From assembly GCF_033568475.1 (NCBI RefSeq), contig NC_133120.1, positions 94,506,151 through 94,570,150 of the forward strand: a DNA stretch of 64,000 bases, given 5' to 3'. The notes under the pieces are model-generated. The model was not told the DNA's origin and ran no database searches. It was given only the letters and a program-made list of their open reading frames with translations. The position numbers and the translations under genes were made by a program. Positions 23,221-38,337 of this stretch are shown piece by piece. This DNA is from Henckelia pumila. Taxonomy: Eukaryota; Streptophyta; Magnoliopsida; Lamiales; Gesneriaceae. Position 1 is the first letter of the stretch. Each line of letters starts with the position of its first letter.

Positions 23221-23607
23221 TTCTATTGACGTCTATAATATGTGTGGTTGCTTTTGTTGCATTTTTCTGTAAATAAATTGCCTGCACCTCCCGTACGGCG
23301 AAATGATGAAAAAAGATTCAGATTTTGGGAAGACACTCATACTCCATGTAATGCGTCTACATCATGTATCCACATAATTCTAATTTTCATGTATCGAGTC
23401 AGTATTGTATTATCATCTGGGCATGGTCAGTGTAATTAGCTATAAGATTTTATTTATCGAAAAACATAAATTTTACCTTGCTTCCTATTATCACAAGCAA
23501 CCACATTAAGTTGCCTTTCTAAGATGTTATATGATCCTTACACTGGTCAAAAAATTGCATGCTTATTTTCAAAATGAATACTTAGTATCCACCTTTAACT
23601 GGTATAA
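23221..23607. other. Intergenic
   Basis: AT-rich spacer between the MITE/pseudogene block and the 3' end of the HINT gene. No feature seen. Confidence 0.5.
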
Positions 23608-25909
<2,302 letters not shown>

Positions 25910-26872
25910 GGATAATCGGAAGATTCCGAGTAGCACTTGCAATTTCAAGAGCGTGGGTTTGGCAAATCCAGTTCCAGGGACGAAATTGACGAGCTTTGGC
26001 CGTAAATTATGTTTTGCTGCTCCGGGTAAATGATACACTGGGCGTAGGCAAAAGAATCTTTTGAGCCACGGTCGTATTTGAGTTGCTAAGATTTGAGCTG
26101 ACCTGGAAAAAAATTTATCGTTGTTGCGGGTTTGATCTTCGTATGGAGCATATTTTTCATTGAAATATTTGGGGTATGCTCTGGGCGTTGATCATTACTC
26201 GTGCACATTCCTCGATTCAACCCCGCATCAGCCAAAACTAATGGTCTTCGAACTCATATGGGATGAAAAAAAAAAAAATTTGATTTTTACATAAATTTAT
26301 CAATATTAGGAATATTGATGTTTTTTTTCCAAAAAAAACACGGGTCGTTTACCGGGTCAAAGAAGTAGTGAATCGGGTCAAGTGCTCAATGGGCCATTCT
26401 CCTCTCATTCCATCCCTGAAATCCGCTTCAGTGGGCCAAATTGCAAGGAGAAGAATGGAGTCGGTATTTTGAATATCATCGCTTTCTCTTTGTTCGCGAT
26501 GTTGACATCTCTACAAATTGTATATTTTCTCTTCTTTTTTGGTCAAATGTTCGTGTTTTGGGTGTATTTCGAATCTCATATTCAAATTTGCGTTTAATTC
26601 TCTAGTAATCTCACCAGTGTATATCATGCTTTTGATTTTCTTGGGGGCTCTTTGGTTATCTTCTCAAAGCTTCTGTTTCTTGAACGGGGATTTTGTTTCA
26701 ATGCGATAGGATTTATTTTCTGATTTTGTGAAATAAAGGGGTTGCATTGAGTATCGAATTCTCTCGTCTCCCTAACTTCATTGGAGAATTGCATTATTGT
26801 ATTTTATTTTTGTTACTTACTCAAGATTGTCATCATTATTGTCTGTTTGATGAACGGAGAATTTTCCTAAAC
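25910..26872. other. Shared upstream region between HINT (-) and the C2 remnant (+)
   Basis: Less AT-rich than its surroundings, without a supportable reading frame. It would contain the HINT promoter on one side and the former 5' region of the broken C2 gene on the other; no convincing TATA box was identified. Confidence 0.4.
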
Positions 26873-26993
26873 ATGAAGCTTTTAGTTAAAGTAATTGAAG
26901 CAAGAAATATGGGCAATGGACCCAAATGGATCGAGTGATCCATACGTGAGACTACAGTTGAGAAGGCATAAGTTCAGAACTAAAAAGTATTGA
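26873..26993 (+). pseudogene. Broken first exon of a C2-domain (C2/GRAM-type) protein
   Basis: The ATG at 26873 opens MKLLVKVIEARNMGNGP; in the next frame follow DPNGSSDPYVRLQL and RRHKFRTK, the canonical start of a C2 domain with its calcium-loop aspartates. The two halves are in different frames, so a one-base frameshift broke it, and no further exons with the expected downstream C2 strands are seen. The opening resembles plant C2 and GRAM domain proteins. Likely a gene fragment left by duplication or deletion. Confidence 0.7.
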
Positions 26994-27872
26994 ATTTTTG
27001 CTTACATATGCAAACATGTTTTTGTTTTTTGTTTTCCTAAACACCATCACTTGATGCTCCTTGATGTTTTCCTTTGTGAGTTTTTCACTTTCAATTTCTG
27101 AAACATTTTTGGTAAATGAGAAATAAGAGGAAATTAAGATGGGCAGCATTCTCTATCATAAGAGGAAATCAACGTGAGATTTTCACTTTCAAGCTCTATG
27201 CTGCCCCATCTGCCTAAATCAATAATATGAGAAATAAAAGGAAATTAAGATGATAATATTATTAATTATAGTAAATAGTTAGTAATAATAAAAAGGAAGT
27301 TTAAATTTTGATTGTAATATCGAATTCTTGATGTTTTTTTTTAAAAAAAAAATCTTTCATGATTTCAAATAAATTCGATTATTTTTACGCATACAATTAA
27401 ATGATTAATAAAATAATATTGTATACAAGAATAATGACAATAAATGATAGGAAATAAGTTAGTATTAATGTTATTAATTTTAAAAATAATAAAGAATAAA
27501 TTTCATTACTAAAAATTTAACTAATTCAATAAATTATGATTTTATTAAAGTTTTATTATTAATATAAATTACATATCAAAAAAATAAATTCGAATATAAA
27601 CACAAATAAAAAATGTAATATATAAATAAGTGAAAAAAAAATTATAATAAAATATTTATCAGTTGCGAATCTATTCGAATCTTATTTTTACTAGAAATCT
27701 CGTTTAGAAATCTCATTTCCATTTCTAATTGCGAATCTATTAGAATCTTATTTTTACTTTCGTTCCAAACACTCTGTGATTTGTTGACGCTAATAATTAT
27801 CAGTTGCTGAATTTTGTCGGTTTAATGTGATCACAGTGAAGGAATTTGAATTTGTTTCATGTTGCTGACATC
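26994..27872. other. Intergenic, promoter side of the glycosyltransferase
   Basis: AT-rich. A short repeated phrase (near 27118-27150 and 27225-27255, 'gagaaataaNaggaaattaagatg') indicates a small local duplication. No confident promoter element. Confidence 0.4.
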
Positions 27873-30800
27873 ATGCTTCGCCAGCTCCGCACGCGCCGCC
27901 GTCCCCGCTACGGCACTCACATTTGCGCTTTAATCGCGGCGGTGCTCCTCCTCCTCTCCGTCTCCCTACTTCACAGCCGCCTCGCCTTTTTCAACTCACA
28001 CGCCCCTAATCACCCACATCAGCTCCCCCTCGATTCTACTCTTTCTTACGACCCCCTCCTCGACGATCTTGATAACGACTCCCTTAGCTCATCCAATCCC
28101 AACGATGACCGCATCGACGAATTCGACGACGCCGCTGCTGAAAACACCGACGATATCCTCACCGAAGAAGAAGACGACGACTCCGTTCAGAATCAAAATC
28201 CTGCCGTTTCCTCACCCTACTACTTTTTTGATCCTGTCGGTGGCGTTGTGCGGAGAGTTTACAATAGACGCTCGATTGAGGAGTGGGAAGATTATGTTCC
28301 CTTCAATCAGAAACTCAAATCAGATCTAGGATTCGAGAGTGACAAATTTTCGCCCGCGTTTGGGTCGGATGATATTTTAGTGGACGAGAAATTGCGTCAG
28401 AAATTGAGTGAAGTGAGGAAATTTGAAGATGCCTTGTTGTTGAAAGGGTCGGTGTTGAGGGACGGGTGGGGTGAGTGGTTTGATAAGAAAGGAGACTTTT
28501 TACGGAGGGATCGAATGTTCAAATCCAATATTGAGGTATTGAATCCGTTGAATAATCCAATTTTGCAAGATCCCGATGGGGACGGGGTAACAGGATTGAC
28601 TAGAGGCGACAAAGTTTTGCAAAAGGGTGTTTTTTATGAGTTTAAGAGAACCCCATTCTTGATCAAGAAACCATTGGCGATTTCTGGATCTGGAAATGCA
28701 AACCTCGGAAGAAAGGGTGAAAATGTTGATATTCAAGCGCAGAGGACGGAGAGGAAGCCTTTAAATAATGATTATATTAGTAAAAGGACGAGTGCTGAAG
28801 TTTTGGGTAAAGAACTATATGCAGATGGGAAGAGATGGGGTTACTATCCAGGATTAGATGGGAGGCTATCTTTTGGCAACTTTTTGGATGCATTCTTCCG
28901 AAGAGTAAAATGTAAGATGAGAATCTTTACGGTGTGGAATTCACCACCATGGATGTTTGGTGTTCGACAGCAGAGGGCGTTAGAGAGCATTCTATATCAT
29001 TACAGACGTGCATGTGTAGTGGTGTTCTCTGAAACGATAGAGCTCAATTTCTTCACTGAATTTGTTAAATATGGGTAATCTCTTGTTGGTTTCAAGCATT
29101 GCTATCTGTGATAAGATAATTAATATATTGGTATTTACTTCTTCCAATGGCAGGAAATTCTTGTGTTCGGTGGTGTGTGCATACGAAACTATGTTTTTTT
29201 TAAACTCAAAAAGTCTGTTTTTCACATCTCTATTTCAGAGTTTTGTATGACATTATAGGTTGCATATCTGTTTCAGTCAAAGTACAACTTCGCACATTGG
29301 ATGCTCTACATATAAAATATAGGAACTGAATGCCCGTGTTAAAGGTTGTTGCCTTGTCCAGTTATAATGTGGCTGTTGTGATGCCAAATCTTGATGAGCT
29401 GCTGAAAGATACACCAACTCACATATTTGCCTCTGTGTGGCAAGAATGGAAGAAGACAGAGAATTACCCTACTCACTATAGCGAACTTATCAGACTCGCT
29501 GCGCTTTACAAGTAAGCAACGGATGATATATATCTACATACGTGTGAATTCAAACATAACATGTGTTTAGTTGTTTGTTCTTTGGCATTCTATCAGTCAT
29601 GAGTAAGATAAGCCATGAAATTTATTTGGAAATTCGTGGTGTTTTTCATTGCCGAAGACCAGTTGGTACACTTAAAAGAACAAATATTCATTGTTACAAC
29701 TGTTTATAAATCACCTGAGAGATCAGAAATTCTTGTGTGACTTTTCCAGCAATAACAATTGGTAATTACTAATCCTTTTGTTGTGGTCTTTTAGATATGG
29801 TGGAATTTATCTTGATTTTGACGTCATCGTGTTGAAGCCATTATTTGAACTCAATAACACTGTTGGATTGGAGAATGAGCTTGCTGAAAAAACTTTAAAT
29901 GGTGCAGTGATGTCATTTAGAAAGCACAGGTACTAACAATTGTTGCATCTGCTCCTGTACTTTGTTAAATGTTAGTGTCACTCCTAAAGTAACTGAAATT
30001 CGTCACATGATGCATTTTAACTTTTGCACAGTACATTGTTTATGTTGTTGGGCATTTTTGGTTCCTTTATCTTCTTAATTTTGTCCTATATGTTTTGAAT
30101 TGGTGTGCTTAGGTTAGTTGAATTTTGAGAATCGAAGGAATTATGGTATTGATATAATAATCATCACCATCATGGCATTCTTCACGCTGCTAATCTGTTA
30201 TAGTTTGTAGGATGGTTAATATCCCCTTTTCAGCAGGTGCTCTTATTCAAGTTTCCTTGCTGAAGTTAGTAAGAAGAATAACAAGAAGATTTTATCATTG
30301 TCATGTTCTTGTATGGCTCATTGAATTTTATCTTTTGTTATTTATGATATTTGTGAAGAGCTCCTGTTTATTTGCATTATTGCTTGCAGACATATATGAA
30401 ATATAATTAAAGTTTTGGTTTTCAATATCCAGCTGCAAGAGCAACATCTGTTAATTTTACCAAACTCTGTGTTGAAATTAAATTTCAACACCAAGTGCAT
30501 TCATTAATTGTCTGTTCCATTCTTTGTGTCGAGCATGGACAGATGAGTATCCATTTGATCTCATCATTAGTTCTGTTTTGCACTTGTGTCTTTTGTTGTG
30601 CTGGTTATCATTGTTGACGTAGAATGCTGGGCAAATATATAGAACGCAACATCTAGACTCAACTTTTAATTCTCCTTTTTATTAACACGAAGGGGTGAAC
30701 TTTGCTAGAGGAATGTATAATACAGGTCAATATTTAGCTATGCTGTCAGGTTGTGCTTTTAAATAACATATCAGGAGAATGCTTAAAAACTTTCATGCTT

Positions 30801-31673
30801 AACTGGGGCTTAAGAGCACATATAATAAAATAGAGAACATGCTCAGGTGAATAGGGAATTTTTAGGGTTTTAGTCAAGGTTTGATTAAGGATGAATGAAA
30901 TGTCCATGCCCATGCCCTGAAATAAAACGTAGAACAGGGAACAGATCCACATGACTAATGCCATATAGCGTGTGAGATTTTAAAAGGTTGAAGGCAAATG
31001 CGAGATATTATTAGTAAGGATTGTTCATATATTGTTTGTATTTATGTGGATGCCATCTCCTGTAAATGATTTGTGTCCTTTCTCGCAGTCCTTTTATTAT
31101 GGAATGCTTGACAGAGTTTTATGCATCATATGATGATACCCTGTTGCGATGGAATGGAGCTGATCTTCTAACCAGAGTAGCCAGGAATTTTTCGAGTAAT
31201 AAAGATATTGTTGATACGAAGAAAGAGCTCCTATTGCAACCCTCGTTTATTTTCTTCCCAATTAGTGAAAGTACGATGTTGAGGTATGCTGCACAAAGCA
31301 TTTCGTTGGTTTGGGCTAGTACCCTTCGTATGTAGTTTCTTGTATTTCATAAAATAAAAGCATGCCTTGCTTGTTTGGTTTAAAAAAAAAAGGGAAATCG
31401 ATGTAAAAGACACAAGCTTTTAGAAATCTCAATTTCTGCTGTTGAAAAGATCCAGCCTTGCTTCTCAAGATTTGTTGGCATGACAGGTACTTCAGTGCAC
31501 CAGCAACAAATACCCAGCAACTTGAACAAGATGCCCTCTTCAAGAAAATTATGAATGAGTCAACGACTGTTCATTTATGGAACGGTGTAACTTCTTCTTT
31601 GATTCCAGAATCCGGGAGCCTGATATATAGGCTTCTCAACCAGTTTTGTATCAAATGCTCCGATGTGTTGTAA
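27873..31673 (+). CDS. Golgi-type alpha-1,4-glycosyltransferase-like protein (DXD, type II membrane)
   Basis: Model: join(27873..29074, 29362..29511, 29795..29929, 31089..31283, 31487..31673), 622 codons plus stop, GT-AG introns with consistent phases. A short basic N-terminus (RQLRTRRRPRYG) precedes one hydrophobic segment (ICALIAAVLLLLSVSLL), giving type II topology typical of Golgi glycosyltransferases. An acidic, low-complexity stem follows (residues about 60-120). The catalytic part starts at KMRIFTVWNSPPWMFG, continues NVAVVMPNLDELLKDTP, THYSELIRLAALYKYGG with the metal/sugar-nucleotide DXD motif in YLDFDVIVL, then NGAVMSFRKHSPF, WNGADLLTRVARNF and a C-terminus VHLWNGVTSSLIPE ending CIKCSDVL. 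This matches plant proteins with a DXD sugar-binding region plus an alpha-1,4-glycosyltransferase C-terminal region, whose acceptor is not established. Intact. Confidence 0.88.
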
Positions 31674-32999
31674 TGTATAGAGTGTGTGTGTATAGCATAA
31701 CATATATCTTGAAAAAGTTCAATCTGATAAAAAAAAAATTGACCAACTTGTTTGCCTTAATGATTGAGTTGGGCATAAGTGTATTACTATCAACACGGAG
31801 GCATGGACATTGAATTTTTGTTTGCACTTCGTTAAGATATGCATCTTCTTAAGAGCATACTAAAACGTAGGGTATATTTCTGCTATTGTAACCCACTCAC
31901 CCTATAACAATTTGGACATCAAAGGTGTTTTTATCCAATGTGAAAGGACTTTCTGTCCGGAATCTTTGAAGTTGGAAGTCTGATTCACAGAATTGTTTGA
32001 GAATTTGAGTTTGACGTAGGATCATAATAGATAATCCGAGACCGATCTTCTAGTCTAAATGATTTCAACTTTCACTAGTTCGTCAAATTGATGGAGAATC
32101 AGTCTTCCATACCTTGTATGTAATTAAAAAAAAAACAAAGGAAAAAAAGATAATCCAGAGCACAACACATGATATGAAGGTAAGGTTTGCTCCAAAAAAA
32201 TGGTAACGAGTTCTCGTTTACAAAATTTCAACTATGGAATTAAGGTCGAATGTTGATAATCTAATTCCGTGTGCTGGTGAACGAACCCAGCTAATTATTC
32301 AAGTGATAATATTCACTGAGAAATTTAAATCAGTCCGCATTTGGAATTTTTATAGTTATTTTCTCCTTAAAAGAAAAAAGAAAAAAAGAAAAAAACGCAT
32401 ACGTTCCGGGCCATTTAAATATTTATATAGGCTCGGTCTTGTTTTTTTTTTTTTTAAGTTAAAGGGACTCGCGTGTTTTTTTTTTAAGTCAAAGGGACCC
32501 ATTTAATGTACTGTCTTAGTTGGCCCTTAAATATGCGTCTTAATTTCTTAAGTGGTGCCAGCTCAAATTAGATAATGGTTAGGTAATCCTTTATCTCGAC
32601 CATATACTCGTGGGGCCTGTTTTTTTTTGTTTTTTTGTGCGTATTCCCCTGCTGTGCAAACGCAGCTCCTTTTCTACCGGGACCACCCTTTCTTCGACTA
32701 AAAAATTCTCAGAAACTTCCTTCCAACTGGACCACTCTGCTTTAAAGTCCCACACATGTACCAAACAAATTCTTTCCCTTGTTTTATCCCTCGTATTTTC
32801 CAAGACGGAACAAAAAGTAAGCAATATCATTAATGCTCCAAATCTGCCCCCTTTCTTTTATTTCTGTTATGTTAAATGACATTTATCTTTTATTTTTCAG
32901 TGTATATGTTTTACAACGATGTCTTTAATGCTAACTGTCTAATAAATATTTGTATCGACTCTAGTAGTAACTATATTGTTGTTGGATCGGGGAAGAACG
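31674..32999. other. Intergenic
   Basis: AT-rich spacer with poly-A/poly-T and purine tracts (about 32370-32400 and 32440-32490, two similar 'aagtNaaagggac' phrases). No supportable gene. Confidence 0.45.
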
Positions 33000-33360
33000 T
33001 TGAGTGATTTACATTTGGTCCACCGACATAGGGTATTGATCGACTGTCTCTTTGTAACGTCGACCGAGGAAGAATGCATTTTGTACAGTCATACCGACCG
33101 TAATCTCGACTGCTATTTCATGAATCTCTACCGACTTATTTTAATGATCGACCGACTTGTTGTAGTGTCGACTGGTGTAGAATGCAATGGTTTAGTCAAC
33201 CTGACTGTTTGCATATAATTAGTACGATTTATACCCTCCAATATCGACTGATTTTTGAATCCTTTCGACTGCTCTTTCAAGCATATAGACTGCACTACAA
33301 GACTTTAAGTAGTTTACACCGTTGGCATAATATTATTTCGACCATTATTATGAAATCTCA
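33000..33360. promoter_or_regulatory. Cluster of CGACT/CGACC motifs left of the transposase
   Basis: About a dozen copies of TCGACTG, TCGACCG, ACCGACTT or ACCGACC occur in 370 bp. A smaller cluster of the same words lies right of the transposase (36260-36690). Flanking arrays of a short word on both sides of a transposase frame could be subterminal transposase-binding sites; this is inference. Confidence 0.35.
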
Positions 33361-33499
33361 GTTGATATGTAAAGCAAGGCGACCTTTTGGACATGACAAT
33401 GTCGTCTTCGTAATTCAAATCAAATTTGTTAAAACGCAGGCGTATTTATTTTTTCTTTTTGAAAGTTGCTTATGCTTAATCTAATTATTTTTATAGGTT

Positions 33500-36225
33500 A
33501 TGACAATCAGTAATGTTGTCCTTCAATGTAATGGAAAGTGGATACGGGATGAGCACGATGTTTTCAAATGGTCTTCACATGAAAGATGTAAATGAGATTT
33601 AATCACAGTGGACAATGAGACATGCAATTTCGAATCTTTTAAGAATGAGGTTGTTAACATTCTGGATTTGGCATGTGATATTAACAGAACCAAATTCAGC
33701 TATTCGCCGATTGTTATTGCCATCCTCCTCCCTTTTATATTAAGGATGATAGAACTCTGCGTGCGTACCTTTACTTTGGTGCCCCAGACAAGAGACCTGT
33801 GCTGAATGTTATGGTGGAAGAAGAGGAAGTGAACGTTGGATTGGGCAACGAAGTGCATGCATTTGAAAGCACTCAGTACCTCAGTAATGATAGCATGGCA
33901 TTTAATAACATCGCTAATTTTGAACAATCATTTGATGTTTGTGACAGATCGATGGATGAAAATGTTCGGGGGATCAATCGTACTGGGAGGAATTTGTTTT
34001 TAGATGGAGATGATACATGTGGCAGTTGTAAAGTCGCTGATTATGGTAGATCATGCAATGAAATGCGGGGTCTTGATGGTGAAGACGAGGATCGTGACAG
34101 ATCGATGGATGTAAATGTTGGGGGGTTGAATCGCAATGACGAATACTTTGATGGAGATTTTGTCATTCCTAACGAGAATGATAAAGAAACAACTGAGAAT
34201 GTCAACGTGTCTTGTCCCGTGGGGGGGTTGAATCGTAATGACGAATACTTTGGTGGAGATTTTGTCATTCCTAACAAGAATGATAAGGAAACAACTGAGA
34301 ATGCCAACGTGTCTTGTCCTGTGGGGGGGTTGAATCATAATGACGAATACTTTGATGGATTTTTTGTCATTCCTAACGAGAATGATAAGGAAACAACAGA
34401 GAATTTCAGCGTATCTTGTCCATTCGAACAACTTGAAGATCCTTTAATTTTAGGAGAACCTTCATTACACCAGCAGCAATTAAGACGGTCTGAGTCCGAG
34501 CCGGAAGGGTATCTAAATGGACTTCGGATCCGAAAGAGAATTCCGTTGGTAGATAGAGATGATTCATGTGGCAATGGTACCTACTCATTCCGTGATGGAT
34601 CCAACATTTCTATTGGGCAGGTATTTTCCAATAAGGCAGAATTTCAGATTGAATTGTCACGACTTGCAATAAATTCATCTTTTGAGTTCAAAATAGTGAA
34701 ATCTAACAAGTCCGTGTATGATGTTCGATGTGCTGCTGATAGTTGTACTTGGAGGATTTGAGGTGCAAAGAAAGATCCACACTCAACATGTTTTAACGTT
34801 CGAACATATTGCAACATTCACACCTGTGACTTGATGCGCATGAGTATAAAAAATCGACAGGCTACTTCTGGGTTAGTGTCAGCTGTGTTGCTAGAAAATT
34901 TCGGTGGTCAAAGGACTACACCTGTGCCGAAATCAATAATCACAATGATGCGTAATCAGGGAGTTCAAGTATCATACTTCAAGGCACGTAGAGGTAAAGA
35001 ACTGGCCCTTAACACCATGATGGGCGATTCTGTTGAGAATTTTAGGAAGTTGCCATCATTTTTGAAAATGGTTGAGAAAGTAACTGTTGGTAGTTTCACG
35101 GATTTAGAAGTGGATGAAGAAAATAGATTTAAATACATGTTCTTGGCATATGGTTCATGTATTACGGGATACAAATTCATGAGAAAAGTAGTCTGCATTG
35201 ATGGTACATTCTAAAGAAAAGTATGACGGTGTGCTACTTGTAGCAACCGCACAGGACGGAAATCACCACCAATTTTTCATTGCATGGGGTGTTGTCGACA
35301 AGGAAAGCTCTGAGTCATGGTCTTGGTTTCTAAGCAGATTGAAAATCATAGTAGAGGACGACGACGAATTGGTGATAATATCAGATAGACACCAGGACAT
35401 CATAAATGCAGTTGCATCTTTATACAATCGTGCACATCATGTGTTTTGTATGTGGAACATGTCACAAAACATCAAAGGCAAGAGCAACAATAAAAAGGAG
35501 CTGCCGAGCTATTCATTCGGGTGGCAAAAACATACAAGGAAAGTGATTTTTATTCCTTGTATACAGAATTGAGAGAGAGATTTTCAGAGGTTGCTAAATA
35601 TTTGGAAGATAACACTTCTCCCGAAAGGTGGTCTAGAGCAAAACAAACCGGAAACCGTTACTCCATCATGACCACGAATGGAGTTGAATCAATAAATGGT
35701 AGGTTGCGTGAGGAGAGGGAGCTTCCAATAATTGCATTATTGGAAGCACTGCAAAGAATCACATCAACCTGGAGAAGTAAATATCGTCAAGAAGCGGTTG
35801 CATCAACTACACATCTCACACCAGCGATAGAGTTGATCGTTCGTGAGAATTTTATCGTTTCTAAAAAATATGAAGTCATTGAAGCAACTGAGGGGAAGTA
35901 TTGCGTGTACGGTAGCACAAACAACGAGTTAGTTGATTTACAGAGTAAATCTTGCACATGCCGTAAATTCGACATTGACAGGATTCCATGTTCACATGCC
36001 ATTGCTGCTGCCTACAACGCAAATATTTCTGTTTATGAATTTTGTACAGATTATTACACCACACGTTATTGGTTAGAAGCATATACGGACCCTGTCTATC
36101 CAGTACCAGGTGAATGGACAGTGCAGGAGGAAATATTGGTGCTGCCACCTCTAGTCATTCCCCGACGTGGACGGAAAAAAGTAAAAAGAATACCTTCAGT
36201 CGGGGAGTATGCCAGAAGACGTTGA
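33500..36225 (+). pseudogene. MuDR-type Mutator-like transposase, broken
   Basis: From the ATG at 33500 an N-terminal domain reads VVLQCNGKWIRDEHDVFKW, then ETCNFESFKNEVV. After a frame change comes an acidic region with three 34-residue repeats, then the MuDR N-terminal fold (IGQVFSNKAEFQIELSRLAI, VYDVRCAADSCTWRI). The transposase core shows VVCIDGTF (first catalytic Asp), LVIISDRHQDI (second Asp) and TTNGVESINGRL (Glu), followed by the SWIM zinc finger CTCRKFDIDRIPCSHAIAAA. Damage seen: TGA at 33593 and 34759, and frame changes near 33730, 35212 and 35515. The protein is otherwise near full length, so inactivation is not ancient. No clear terminal inverted repeats were found. Confidence 0.88.
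34117..34422 (+). repeat. Three in-frame 102-bp repeats inside the transposase
   Basis: Copies start at 34117, 34219 and 34321. Each encodes a variant of GGLNRNDEYFDGDFVIPNEN followed by DKETTENVNVSCP. The spacing of exactly 34 codons and high identity indicate recent unequal duplication in the acidic linker. Confidence 0.95.
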
Positions 36226-36262
36226 TTTTTGTTTTTTTCAATCCTTCAGCATGCAACGACCA

Positions 36263-36810
36263 ATTAATGTATGGTGTCGACTGTTAATATTATCAACTCG
36301 ACTGCTTTGAGTGTAGAGTTTTAATTCTCTTTTGAATCGATCGTTACTAACGAATCCTAATTCATCCAGGAGAGTCGGTTGGTATATAAAAATTATAAAA
36401 TGGTACAAGTTTGTTAATAAAAAATATTACTAGCTAAAATTCCACATAAACATAAATGAAAATTATTACGGAAATCTGATTTGTTGTTTTCAAACGTTAG
36501 GGTTTTTCGTATTTATTATTATTGGCATTTTATTCGTATTTAACTTTTGTAGTCTGTGCGCGAAAAACATTTCGACCGATTAATGTATGGTGTCGACTGT
36601 TAATATTACCAACTCGACCGCTTTGAGTGTAGAGTTTTAATTCTCTTTTGAATCGATCGTTACTAACGAAGCCTAATTCATCTAGGAGAGTCGGTTGGTA
36701 TATAAAAATTATAAAATGATACAAGTTTGTTAATAAAAAATATTGCTAGCTAAAATTCCACATAAACATAAATGAAGAAATTTGATTTGTTGTTTTCAAA
36801 CGTTAGGGTT
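36263..36810. repeat. ~316-bp direct duplication downstream of the transposase
   Basis: 'attaatgtatggtgtcgact' starts at 36263 and again at 36579, and about 230 bases after each are nearly identical, down to 'ttttcaaacgttagggttt'. The second copy runs into GGGTTTAGGGTTTAGG. Probably the right flank or end of the Mutator-like element. Confidence 0.9.
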
Positions 36811-36829
36811 TAGGGTTTAGGTGTAAAAA

Positions 36830-38337
36830 AACTGATTGCCTAAATAAAAGATATTACCAAGGAGCAGCAACAATTCTTCTTAACTCGAATCCCAGTCCTT
36901 CTTCTTCACCACCTATCTCGGCCTTCAAACAATTTATGCGACGATCGAAAATAAAACATTGATGCCCAAGTCTTCGAAATCCTTACATTAATTCATGAAA
37001 TCATGCAGAATTAGATAGGAGATTTGGAATAAAAACCTAATGCAGCTGCCATCTTGAAGTGCACATGGCGGTAGCAGGCAGCGTTAGGACTCCTCTTGTA
37101 TTATTAGGCAATACAGAGAATACGTAGGACTGCAATTAGGACTCCTCTCGTATTATTGTAGTTGGATGGAACTTGTAACCCAGGTTGGGTATCATCGGCA
37201 GAAATCCATACGGGGTGTGGAATGTCCAACATAATAAGTTGATCAACAACAATCATAGTGACAAAATATTAATTATTGTAATTTTGTATTCGAGAAAGGA
37301 GAAGAGTGGAAGACGAAGACGACGAAGGAGATGAAGAGATGTAAATTTTTTTAATAATGGTGAATATGAATATGAAAAGTTAAACGCCTTCTATCTTTAT
37401 TTATAGAAAAAGAAGATTGGGTGAGTGATAATCCATACGGTTGAGCACTTTAGCTTTTGTTCCAAAATTGTCCCTACACATTATAAATAATTAAATTTGA
37501 ATTAATCTACATATGTTATTATCATATATTTCTCAACTAATAATAATAATATAATAAATATATTATATTATTTTATACTCATGCGTTATGCTAGCTAGTA
37601 ATAAATAAATAATAATTATAGCCCCTTATAATCGTCGAATGAATTGAATTATTCCCACATATCGGGTCACGGGTGAGAATGAATCAAATTCCTTTTTCTT
37701 GGAATGTGTATCCGAAGAAGACGGATAGATTTCGATTCCCGTGAAATTAGTCTTGAGTCTAGCATGCTCGAACAGTCAAGTCTGTTGGGGTCCCAATCCC
37801 ATCTTTTTTTCCTATATATATAAATAGCCATTAAGTTGCGTCCGATAATTATTATTAATTATTAGTCGAATAAAATTCCAAAATAAATGTATTTATTGCT
37901 AGTTGTTAGTGACCATTTTTATCATTAAAAAAAATACAAGAGGTGTCCTAAACTTTAATCGATCTATATCCCTGAAAGCTCCCATTTGTCTATCTTTCTT
38001 GTCGCCAAATGTGAATCCAACATTTTACAACCAGAAAGTGATTGGTTCTTCTCCTTAATATTTTTTGGAAGCACCCTTCTCTCCGGGGGAGTGAGCGAGA
38101 CGGTGATTTGGAAGATGATTTAGACTTTTGGAGTTCTTCAATTTTGTGTTTCATTTTCCATATATATTTTGAATTATTATTTTCCCTTGTCATGTAATTT
38201 ATGTTTTCGATTATTTGTATTTAGTAAATAGGAAATAGCATATCGATGTTTGACAATGCACTTATCCTTACAATTAAATTGTAAATGTAATTATTATAAA
38301 AATAACATTTTTATTCAGCTTCGAGATAATCAAGCAT
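36830..38337. other. Intergenic
   Basis: No supportable gene. A short phrase ('aggactcctctNgtattatt') occurs twice near 37085-37160. The minus-strand reading frame at 37990-38193 shows no recognisable family. Confidence 0.4.

Noticed and set aside
37990..38193. 67-codon basic minus-strand frame
   Set aside because: No family resemblance, no splice support, compositional bias only.
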